Below are positions 57,461-64,000 of a DNA stretch of 64,000 nucleotides, in pieces (position 1 is the stretch's first letter; each line of letters begins with the position of its first letter). The DNA lies in assembly GCF_001008165.2 (NCBI RefSeq), contig NZ_CP011452.2, forward strand, positions 2,604,001 through 2,668,000, given 5' to 3'. A model generated the notes under the pieces. That model had not been told where the DNA came from and made no database searches. It saw only the letters and a program-made list of their open reading frames with translations. Made by a program: the position numbers and the translations under genes. Origin of the DNA: Croceibacterium atlanticum. Lineage in GTDB: Bacteria; Pseudomonadota; Alphaproteobacteria; Sphingomonadales; Sphingomonadaceae.

Positions 57461-58129
57461 CTAGCGCACCGGCTCACCCATCCGGGGGAAAGGAGGAGCG
57501 TCGGGCTCTCTACGCAGAAAGAACATCAGGACGATCACGCTCATCGCTGCGGCAAAGAAGCACCACACCGATATGAACCAGGTGAGATAGAACGCGCCTG
57601 CCGCAAGAAAGGAGACGATTGCGCCGACCCCGAACCAGTTTACCCAGCGATGGCTGGATAGCAGCGGGCTGACACAGGTACCCAAGACATACAGTGTCAT
57701 GACGATGCCAACGTAGAAGTGGGGGGATTCGTAGTCGATATGACCGTCGCCGGCTGTCGCGACGATTGGCAGGCGGATAAGGAAATACAGCAGGTAGAGT
57801 CCAACCAGGGTTCCGCCTATCGCCGTCGCCACGAGGGCCTTTCGGCGCCAGGCTACCTTCTCGAGCATATAGACCGCCACCGGGACGTAGATTGGCCACA
57901 GAACATGTGAAAAGACCGAATAGAGATAGGTCAGAACCGTCTTCAGTACCGGCGCCTTGTCAGGAAATGTCAGCCACAGTGCGCCCTCGATCAATTGCTG
58001 GACGCCAAACAGAACCGGAATCAGCGCGTAGGGTCTCTCGCCGCTATTGCGCGCCATTCGCATTGTGAAGGCACCGGTTGCCAACAGCACGGTGCCGGCG
58101 GCGAAACTCGCTGTGGCGGAAAAACACAT
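57461..58129 (-). CDS. DUF6629 family membrane protein
   Basis: This 222-residue protein begins MCFSATASFAAGTVLLATG, the recognisable start of DUF6629 proteins. It has seven hydrophobic segments, ending with ISVWCFFAAAMSVIVLMFF. No function is known. ATG at 58129. It is convergent with petA across 250 nt with no clear terminator. Confidence 0.8.
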   Translation of the reverse strand: MCFSATASFAAGTVLLATGAFTMRMARNSGERPYALIPVLFGVQQLIEGALWLTFPDKAPVLKTVLTYLYSVFSHVLWPIYVPVAVYMLEKVAWRRKALVATAIGGTLVGLYLLYFLIRLPIVATAGDGHIDYESPHFYVGIVMTLYVLGTCVSPLLSSHRWVNWFGVGAIVSFLAAGAFYLTWFISVWCFFAAAMSVIVLMFFLRREPDAPPFPRMGEPVR

Positions 58130-58472
58130 TCAGTCTACCCTCGCTGGTTGGATGCCCGAGGATTTCTTCATGCACCCATGTTACACACGGGCCAAGTACC
58201 AAGCTTGCCGTGCGCTGTAATTATGATTTCAGCTCGACCATGGTCTCGCTCGCAATTACGGACGTCTGTGCACCGCCAGGCTTACAAAGCCCGAAGTGGC
58301 CAGATGAAAAGAATGAGATCCCTGAGTAATCTGGATCGCTTGCGAAGTAATACAAAGGGATCTCTTTAGGGTCATTGATCCAAGTTCGCTGTTCGGCGTG
58401 ACGATCCATAGGCTGGACCTGCGCGGCCCGCCATTGCGGGTGCCGGGATGGAAGGCTATCGCTTAACCTACT
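58130..58472. other. 343-nt intergenic region, nothing recognised
   Basis: Between the divergent DUF6629 and EamA genes. No gene, tRNA or repeat is evident; it must hold both promoters, but no consensus stands out. Confidence 0.5.
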
Positions 58473-59381
58473 ATGCCAGCGCGTCTTTCCGCAATCTTAG
58501 TGATGCTTCTTTGGGCGTCCTGCTATCCGCTCATAACGGTCGGTCTCGACAGCGCGCCCCATCTCACCTTCGCCGTGCTGCGCGCGGTTCTTGCAGGCAC
58601 CACGTTACTGGCGGTCGGTATCATTCTCAGAAAGCCCTTTCCGCGCGATGGAAGCATCTGGGGATGGATCATCCTTGCCGGTCTCGGCATGACGGGGCTG
58701 GGTTACTACGGGATGTTCCACGCTGCGGAGTTCGTTTCGCCCGGCCTTGCAACCGTCATCGCCAACGGCCAACCCCTCATCGCGGCAGGTCTCGCCTTTC
58801 TGTTTCTCCGCGAGCGCCTGTCCTCCAAAGGCTGGATCGGGTTATGGCTCGGCTTTGCGGGAATCCTCATTATTGCTGGCCCACGAATTCTCCAAGGTCC
58901 GCTGGCGCTCTCAACCGGCTTTGCATATGTGCTGCTTGCGGCCTTCGGCGTTGCCGTGGGCAACATCGCCATCAAGAAGCTCTCGGGGCGCGCCGACGCA
59001 GCGATCGCCATGGGCCTTCAACTCCTCATCGGCGCTGTCCCGCTCGCGTTTCTGGCTTTGCTTACCGAAGATCAGGGCCAAATCGACTGGTCGCCGGTTT
59101 TCATCGCGAGCCTGCTTGGGTTGGCGATCCCAGGTACAGCCCTCGCATTCTGGCTGTGGCAATATACGCTCGGCAAAATCGAACTCTCGAAGGCTAATGT
59201 ATTCAGCTTCCTGGTGCCCGTTTTCGGTCTAACGATCGGCGCTGCCTTCTTCGGTGAAAGGCTTACACCCCTGATCATCATGGGCACAGCAATTGCAACC
59301 GCGGGCGTATGGCTGACGACCATAAAGTCATCGAGTGACGTTCAGCCGAAAGCGAAAGGAGCGAGGGACGGGCGCGCATAA
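58473..59381 (+). CDS. EamA/DMT family transporter
   Basis: This 302-residue protein has ten hydrophobic segments in two EamA repeats. The first repeat has LWASCYPLITVGLDSAPHLT; the second ends with GERLTPLIIMGTAIATAGVWL. It probably exports or imports amino acids or metabolites. ATG at 58473. It is convergent with hipA, with 80 nt between the stops. Confidence 0.9.
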   Translation: MPARLSAILVMLLWASCYPLITVGLDSAPHLTFAVLRAVLAGTTLLAVGIILRKPFPRDGSIWGWIILAGLGMTGLGYYGMFHAAEFVSPGLATVIANGQPLIAAGLAFLFLRERLSSKGWIGLWLGFAGILIIAGPRILQGPLALSTGFAYVLLAAFGVAVGNIAIKKLSGRADAAIAMGLQLLIGAVPLAFLALLTEDQGQIDWSPVFIASLLGLAIPGTALAFWLWQYTLGKIELSKANVFSFLVPVFGLTIGAAFFGERLTPLIIMGTAIATAGVWLTTIKSSSDVQPKAKGARDGRA

Positions 59382-59461
59382 GGGATGCTCTTCGTGAAAA
59401 AATCAGGTGGCGATGGGCTGCAGCAAAGGGCGGGCGATGACTTCGTTGGCGGATGCTAAAG

Positions 59462-60790
59462 CTAAAACTCCTCAAGCGCGCTCGAAAGCCTGGGCAAACG
59501 CGTCGCCAGGGCCGCAGCTATGCAGTCATGAACAGGTTCGGCGAAGTCCACCGGCATCGCTTCGCGCGCTACCGTCGGCGCATCACGTGCGCGGTCCATC
59601 AGTTCGTTGATGGCTGCACGCATGAGGCCTTTGCCAAGCCCCGCTGACTTGCCCGACTGGACAAAATGCCGACCGGTCACCTCGTTCAGCCGGTAGTGAC
59701 GGTTGGTGCCTGCGGACATCGCGAGCCGGAACCTGTTCTGCGCAATCTGGTCGGAGTCGACGGCCGGTTGGGCCGAGAGCACATCGTAGAAGGGGGTCAG
59801 GCTGTAGCGTCCGCCGGGCTTCAGGAAGATACTGAAATTCTTGGCGTGCCCGTCCGTTGCACCAATGAGCCAGAAGAGGATCTGGCTCTTGAAAAAGGCG
59901 GCTGCGTCGGCTTGCGGATCGTCAGCACCGCGCAACAGGCCGAAGATATCCTTCATGTTCGGGCCGCCATCGCTCTGATATTTGTGCGTGGGCGGATAGC
60001 CGAGTGCTTGGCAGCAGTCCTCTTGCGGCAGACGCAGGATTTGCTTGGCGTTGCGCCAGTGCCTGTCGAACCGTTCGACGACGAGAACTCGGCGCTGGCC
60101 GACGGTCGCGATCTCTGTCGCTGCGACCGACAGGCCGAACGCCTTCATCAGCGTCATGCAATAGTGCTCGTTGTCGACGCTGTTCGACATGTCGATCATC
60201 CCGTCGGCGCTGGGTATCTGTCCAAGTTGCGGCTTCAGGATGTGAGTTGTCGGGGTCACACCGGCCGGTCGGTGCCATTTCCCATCGATTCGAAGCAGGG
60301 CCGTCTTCTCCTGCGCGCCGGCAACCGAGATCCTGAATTCCTGTTCCCGATCGACGCCAAGTGGAGCCCGTGCGAGATCGGCGAGAAGGGCCTCGACTTC
60401 GGTGTCGCTGACCGGTTCGCTTTCGATGTCGGTACTCTGCGCCTGATCTGCGCCTTCGGGCAGGAACTGCATGGCACCGACGCAGTCGCGTCCGATGGCT
60501 TCGAGTAGGCTGTAGAAGTCGGTGCCCTGAGCGCCCATGCGCTCGGCTACGCGGCGGCGTACTGCATCCCTGTCCGGGAGAAGATTGTCGAACACGGCGA
60601 TGACCGGAGCGCCACGATAGGCCGCCGGGGTCAGAGGCAGCGAGAGCGACGCTGCGAAGCGGTGCTCCCAGGCCAGCCACTCTTCGGAATACCGGAAACT
60701 GATTGCACCGCTCGCCGCCTTTTCGAGGCGGCCGACCTGCCTGCCGTTGATAAGTACATCGAGGGGCGCATGGGTCTTTTTGCGCGCCAT
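59462..60790 (-). CDS. hipA: HipA-type serine/threonine kinase toxin
   Basis: Toxin of a type II module; in E. coli HipA phosphorylates glutamyl-tRNA synthetase and causes dormancy. The 442-residue protein (E. coli 440) has SVAGAQEKTALL as the N-lobe ATP site, and the catalytic GATDGHAKNFSIFL and YDVLSAQPAV in the kinase C-lobe. ATG at 60790 directly follows the hipB stop with no gap. The catalytic residues look intact, so the toxin is probably active. Confidence 0.93.
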   Translation of the reverse strand: MARKKTHAPLDVLINGRQVGRLEKAASGAISFRYSEEWLAWEHRFAASLSLPLTPAAYRGAPVIAVFDNLLPDRDAVRRRVAERMGAQGTDFYSLLEAIGRDCVGAMQFLPEGADQAQSTDIESEPVSDTEVEALLADLARAPLGVDREQEFRISVAGAQEKTALLRIDGKWHRPAGVTPTTHILKPQLGQIPSADGMIDMSNSVDNEHYCMTLMKAFGLSVAATEIATVGQRRVLVVERFDRHWRNAKQILRLPQEDCCQALGYPPTHKYQSDGGPNMKDIFGLLRGADDPQADAAAFFKSQILFWLIGATDGHAKNFSIFLKPGGRYSLTPFYDVLSAQPAVDSDQIAQNRFRLAMSAGTNRHYRLNEVTGRHFVQSGKSAGLGKGLMRAAINELMDRARDAPTVAREAMPVDFAEPVHDCIAAALATRLPRLSSALEEF

Positions 60791-61039
60791 TTAGAAGACG
60801 TCCTCAATCGAGGCGCCGTCCTGCTGACGCGGCACGATCTGAAGATCGAGGCCGAGGACTGCGATGACACTGATGAGCGTGTCGAGCTTTGTTCCTTCGC
60901 TTCCGTTCTCTATGGCCGAGATGGTTTTCTGCTGCGTCCCGGCGAGTCTGGCGAGCTCGGTTTGGGTCAGGCCCTTGCCGAGGCGATGGGTCTGGATCAC
61001 GGCTCCGAGTTGACTGGGAAGCCTGACGATCTGGCGCAT
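60791..61039 (-). CDS. hipB: HipB-type antitoxin, helix-turn-helix
   Basis: This 82-residue XRE-type DNA-binding protein has the HTH in KGLTQTELARLAGTQQKTIS with AIENGSEGTKLDTLI after it. It binds HipA and represses its own promoter. ATG at 61039 has GGAGG six bases upstream; the in-frame extension to 61162 reads through the operator. The C-terminal QQDGASIEDVF may be the tail that enters the toxin or is cut by proteases. Three operator sites lie immediately upstream. Confidence 0.93.
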   Translation of the reverse strand: MRQIVRLPSQLGAVIQTHRLGKGLTQTELARLAGTQQKTISAIENGSEGTKLDTLISVIAVLGLDLQIVPRQQDGASIEDVF

Positions 61040-61057
61040 AGCATACCTCCACACTCC

Positions 61058-61086
61058 ACTATACCGCCAAGGGTATAAAATGGCAA
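61058..61086 (-). promoter_or_regulatory. hipBA promoter, TTGCCA-17-TATAGT
   Basis: On the minus strand TTGCCA (61086-61081) and TATAGT (61063-61058) are separated by 17 bases, close to sigma70 consensus. The -10 lies about 19 bp before the hipB ATG, so the leader is short. Operator 1 covers the spacer and -10. Confidence 0.8.
61060..61077. promoter_or_regulatory. HipB operator 1, TATACC-N6-GGTATA
   Basis: Perfect 6-bp arms with a 6-base spacer, overlapping the promoter -10 and spacer. The first of three sites with centres 27 bp apart. Confidence 0.82.
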
Positions 61087-61104
61087 TATACCTTTTGGGG
61101 AATA
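61087..61104. promoter_or_regulatory. HipB operator 2, TATACC-N6-GGAATA
   Basis: Same layout as operator 1 with one mismatch in the right arm, centred 27 bp upstream of it and just beyond the -35 box. Confidence 0.72.
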
Positions 61105-61113
61105 AATCACCCT

Positions 61114-61131
61114 TATTCCTTGGGGGGTATG
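61114..61131. promoter_or_regulatory. HipB operator 3, TATTCC-N6-GGTATG
   Basis: Third site of the same form, centred another 27 bp from operator 2. The arms of operators 2 and 3 also pair with each other (GGAATAA with TTATTCC). Confidence 0.7.
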
Positions 61132-61234
61132 CTGCATCCGATCGCCACGAGAGATCCATCAATGGTGCCGGCCAGGCGAACCTCGCGTAGGAGAGAGGCG
61201 TCTTGAACAGGATGATCCGACCCGTGTCGGCGAG

Positions 61235-61969
61235 TCAGGAACCGGACTTTCGTTTCCAACTCAGCCATCTGATCCTTGGTAGCCTGTTGGCCAGCAGAAC
61301 AAATCCCGAAAGGGCAATGAACGTCCCTGCGATACCAAACAGGAGAAGCCACCAGCTGTTGATGCGGTCGCGCTGGGTCCAGTCCATGATGTGAAGGCCC
61401 CAAATGAAATCGAAGAGCCGCCAGGTATCGCTTCGCGCTGACAGGATCGTTCCGCTCGAGGCACCGATATAGACGCGTGTCGCGTCGCGATCGTCATAGG
61501 TGATCTGCCAGGCCGGGAAGGGCCCCCTGAATTCGGTCCCGACGTCGCGTTCGACAAGCCGCGCGGCGTTGACCGAGGTTTCCGGGCCAATCCAGGCGCG
61601 GCGAGCGATCGCGCGCGCTGTCGCGGCCGAAATTGGGGACAGCAAGCGTCCGCTATGCGGATCATGTAGCGTGACGCCGCCATCCGCTCGCCGCACTTCG
61701 GTCACCACCTTGCCGTCGAGAGCACGTGTGGCAACCGAAACCACATCATCTTGCCTTTCCAGCCATTCGGGTAACTCGGCCCGGGCAGGCAATATTTGCG
61801 CAGCGCGGGACACGATATGCTCCGAGCGTACCTCCTCCAGATCGAGAAAGGACATCAAGGCACCGGTGCCCATCCACAGCAGAACTTGCGCCCCGATCAG
61901 GAGCGCCAACCACTTGTGGAGCTTGCTGCTAAAGACATGCAAGCGCAGTTTGAGGGACCGCGAAGCCAA
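61235..61969 (-). CDS. PepSY domain membrane protein of the copper operon
   Basis: This 244-residue protein has an N-terminal membrane segment (KWLALLIGAQVLLWMGTGALM), a periplasmic PepSY-like region with GKVVTEVRRADGGVTLHDP and a second membrane block (NSWWLLLFGIAGTFIALSGFVLL). Such proteins are common in sphingomonad copper clusters. The start is TTG at 61969, with GGAG about 11 nt upstream; no ATG or GTG lies closer to the upstream gene. It is the last gene of the cop run, 23 nt after the preceding stop. Confidence 0.8.
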   Translation of the reverse strand: MASRSLKLRLHVFSSKLHKWLALLIGAQVLLWMGTGALMSFLDLEEVRSEHIVSRAAQILPARAELPEWLERQDDVVSVATRALDGKVVTEVRRADGGVTLHDPHSGRLLSPISAATARAIARRAWIGPETSVNAARLVERDVGTEFRGPFPAWQITYDDRDATRVYIGASSGTILSARSDTWRLFDFIWGLHIMDWTQRDRINSWWLLLFGIAGTFIALSGFVLLANRLPRIRWLSWKRKSGS

Positions 61970-61992
61970 CTGTCTCGCCGCTCCGTAGCGGG

Positions 61993-62514
61993 TCAGGGCC
62001 GCCGCGGCGCGCGCGAGGAGGAGTGGTACTGCACGATCTTCCAGCCCGATTCATCGTGCGAAAGGACCGAGGTCGCGACCCCGTCACGCTCGATCACGCG
62101 CCCGTCCTCGAGCTCGATCCGGTAGCCGTAGGTTTCGTAGCCATAGGCCATATGGCCCTTACGGGTCATCGTCAGCGTCGGGTCGGTGAAAGTAAAGCTC
62201 GTGATCGCATCGAGCTCGGGTCCGAGATGGTGCTCCATGTAATTGGCGAAACTCCCCTCGGACTTGCCGTTCTCGAAGATCGCGGAGGCTTCCGCGAACA
62301 GGGCCGACATGCCTTCGGCATCGCGCGACACCAATGCGGCGCGATAAGCCTCGAGAATATCTTCAGCGCCCGACACATCTTCGCTGGCCGAACCTGTCTT
62401 GTCGGAATGATGTGTCCCATGTCCGGAATGGTCCATGTCCTGCGCCGCAGCCGGCACTGGCGCCGCAGCAATAGCTAGCGCAACTACCGGCACTCGCAAT
62501 AAAGTGTTCATCAT
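61993..62514 (-). CDS. secreted NTF2-like (DUF4440-type) protein with His-rich N-terminus
   Basis: This 173-residue protein has a signal peptide (about 1-24, ending APAAAQ-like), a His/Ser stretch MDHSGHGTHHSDKTG that may bind copper, then an NTF2-like fold with LEAYRAALVSRDAEGMSALF and WKIVQYHSSSR. Location between copB and the PepSY gene points to periplasmic copper handling. ATG at 62514, followed by a second ATG. Confidence 0.8.
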   Translation of the reverse strand: MMNTLLRVPVVALAIAAAPVPAAAQDMDHSGHGTHHSDKTGSASEDVSGAEDILEAYRAALVSRDAEGMSALFAEASAIFENGKSEGSFANYMEHHLGPELDAITSFTFTDPTLTMTRKGHMAYGYETYGYRIELEDGRVIERDGVATSVLSHDESGWKIVQYHSSSRAPRRP

Positions 62515-62535
62515 GTCAGTTTCTTCTCCCTTGAC

Positions 62536-63651
62536 CTAAAACCAGAACCGCACGCCGACGACGTAGTTCGTTACGCTGGGGTCCTCGCCGTCGGCCCTTG
62601 CGAAATCGCGGCTGTTGCCGATCTTCCATTCCTGGTCGATGCCGATATAGGGCGCGAATTCGCGCGCGAATTCGTAGCGCAGGCGAATGCCGACCTCGAT
62701 CGTATCGATCCCCGAGCCGATCCCGAGTTCGGGAATGTCCTGTGCTGACAGCGCGATTTCGGCGCGCGGCTGCACGATCAGACGCTGTGTGATGAACTGA
62801 TCGATTTCACCTTCAATTCGTGCGGTAAGATCGCCCTTGTTCGACAGAAATGCTGCTGCATCGACCTCGAACTCATAGGGAACGAGCCCTTGGATGCCCA
62901 CAACCGCATGGGTGCGTTCAGGCCCAGTAAAATCCTGCCGCACGCCCGCCTGAAAATCGAAGAAAGGCGCAATGGCACGGCTCCAAAGCGCCTGCACTTC
63001 GGCGCTTTCAATGGTCTCGCCGAAGCTGCCTTCGCCTTCGGATTTGAACCAGAACTTGTTGTAGTCACCGCCATAATAACCCTGGACGTCCCACAAATAG
63101 CCGTCGTCGCCCTCGCGCAGGCGGTATTCGAGCCGGTCGCCCTGAAACCAGAATACCGGCGTTCCGCTCACTTCCTTGGTGACGGCCGCCCGAGACGCAG
63201 CCATTTCCTCTGCGCCGACAAAGGCATCGGCGGCAAAGGCGGGGCCCTGTAGCGCTTCAGGCGGGGGAGGGCCTTCCGGGATCGCCATATGGTCGGCGGA
63301 TGCTCCATGGCCCATCGCGGAATGATCCATTTGCGACATGCCGCCCTCATCCTCCTTGCCGGTCATGGGCATCGCGCCATGCTGGGCTGCCCCATGATCC
63401 ATGTTCGAATGATCCATAACCTCCGGGTTCTCAACCTCCTCCTGAGGATGCTGCGTCCGGGAGTGATCCATCTGAGGTTGATCCGGCGCATGGTGATCGT
63501 GCGCCTCGCTCGCAGCCTCGTCGTCTTGAGCAGCTTGCCCGGCCTGGCTCTGCGGTTCGGCAGCCTGCGTGCCGTGATCATGCTGCTGTGCCCAGACTGC
63601 GCTCGGAAGTGCCAGCAGGGGGAGGGCGATCATCATGGTCGCGCGCTTCAT
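62536..63651 (-). CDS. copB: CopB outer-membrane copper resistance protein
   Basis: A 371-residue protein with signal peptide (1-21), a long His/Met/Asp region with MDHSNMDHG and MDHSAMGHG repeats (about 60-130), and a C-terminal CopB beta-barrel domain (FWFQGDRLEYRLREGDDG to YVVGVRFWF). It sequesters copper in the outer membrane or periplasm. ATG at 63651 overlaps the copA stop (ATGA), the usual copA-copB order. Confidence 0.94.
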   Translation of the reverse strand: MKRATMMIALPLLALPSAVWAQQHDHGTQAAEPQSQAGQAAQDDEAASEAHDHHAPDQPQMDHSRTQHPQEEVENPEVMDHSNMDHGAAQHGAMPMTGKEDEGGMSQMDHSAMGHGASADHMAIPEGPPPPEALQGPAFAADAFVGAEEMAASRAAVTKEVSGTPVFWFQGDRLEYRLREGDDGYLWDVQGYYGGDYNKFWFKSEGEGSFGETIESAEVQALWSRAIAPFFDFQAGVRQDFTGPERTHAVVGIQGLVPYEFEVDAAAFLSNKGDLTARIEGEIDQFITQRLIVQPRAEIALSAQDIPELGIGSGIDTIEVGIRLRYEFAREFAPYIGIDQEWKIGNSRDFARADGEDPSVTNYVVGVRFWF

Positions 63652-64000
63652 CAGCCTTCTCCTCCCTCGAGCGGTCGGACCGTCACCACCTGAAACATTC
63701 CGTTATGCATGTGGTAAAAGAGATGACAGTGGAACGCCCAGTCGCCCCGTTCATTGGCGGTCAGGTCGAATTGCGCGCTGCCGCCGGGCTGGACCGTCAG
63801 CGTATGTTTGAGCGGTTGACGGTCGGCCGGAGCCCCGTTCACGAGTTCGAAGAAGTGTCCGTGCAAATGGATCGGATGCGCCATCATGGTGTTGTTGATG
63901 AGCTTGACGCGCACGCGCTCGTTATAGGCAAATTGAATCGGCTCGGTGATCTCGTCGAACTTCTTCCCGTCGAACGACCACATATACCGCTCCATATTGC
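63651..64000 (-). CDS. copA: CopA multicopper oxidase, C-terminal part (cut by window end)
   Basis: The 5' part lies beyond the window; 116 residues remain. The copper-site motifs are HPIHLHGHFFELV and the terminal HCHLFYHMHNGMFQVVTV, as in periplasmic CopA/CueO-like multicopper oxidases that oxidise Cu(I). Its stop overlaps the copB start. It is the first gene visible of the cop run copA-copB-NTF2-PepSY. Confidence 0.93.
   Translation of the reverse strand, partial: NMERYMWSFDGKKFDEITEPIQFAYNERVRVKLINNTMMAHPIHLHGHFFELVNGAPADRQPLKHTLTVQPGGSAQFDLTANERGDWAFHCHLFYHMHNGMFQVVTVRPLEGGEG

Overview
The window reads as a gene-dense, GC-rich alphaproteobacterial sequence. A sphingomonad or relative is my best guess, because of the CopA/CopB/PepSY copper set, the Edd enzyme and the general protein character. 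No rRNA or tRNA gene is present to confirm this. Most genes between about 2.6 and 57 kb are stress, energy or envelope functions. Many look like second copies of core enzymes, so I read the stretch as a stress-survival or backup-metabolism island (inference) rather than ordinary chromosome.

Layout. 0-2.6 kb: the end of an ABC-2 exporter operon. 2.6-4.2 kb: polyphosphate kinase 2 and an ECF-like sigma factor with a Cys/His tail. 4.2-10.8 kb: a minus-strand cluster of an ATP-grasp-like protein, a beta-CASP metallo-beta-lactamase, an archaeal-type AMP/thymidine phosphorylase, a PRPP synthase, an archaeal-type (type II) GAPDH and a small protein; three of these overlap by 4 nt. 10.9-12.5 kb: a broken aidB. 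12.6-15 kb: a P1B ATPase with an unusual CPD motif. 15-23.6 kb: pfkB, an alpha/beta hydrolase, then lactate permease, antiporter, PEP synthase and D-lactate dehydrogenase on one strand. 23.6-29 kb: an accessory PBP2, PlsC, a second sigma factor and cardiolipin synthase. 29-38.3 kb: a giant cyclic beta-glucan synthase behind a USP gene. 38.7-42.6 kb: a YHS protein, an FAD oxidoreductase, a methyltransferase-family membrane protein, a DUF2933 protein and cyclopropane fatty acid synthase. 42.9-53 kb: a Bax-inhibitor-1-like protein, a secreted unknown, pgm, edd, an ABC1/UbiB kinase, class I aldolase, USP and pgk. 53.3-54.7 kb: an IS3-family element that has cut an ornithine carbamoyltransferase gene; arcC and an orphan Rieske gene follow. 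57.4-64 kb: a DUF6629 protein, an EamA transporter, a hipBA module with three spaced operators, and a copper-resistance operon running off the end.

Together the central-carbon genes cover pgm, pfkB, class I aldolase, GAPDH, PGK, Edd, PEP synthase and lactate dehydrogenase. ATP could come from polyphosphate (PPK2) or carbamoyl phosphate (ArcC). The envelope genes (PlsC, Cls, Cfa, NdvB, PBP2) and USP/BI-1 genes fit survival under energy or osmotic stress. The ornithine carbamoyltransferase and aidB genes are damaged, so parts of the region are decaying.
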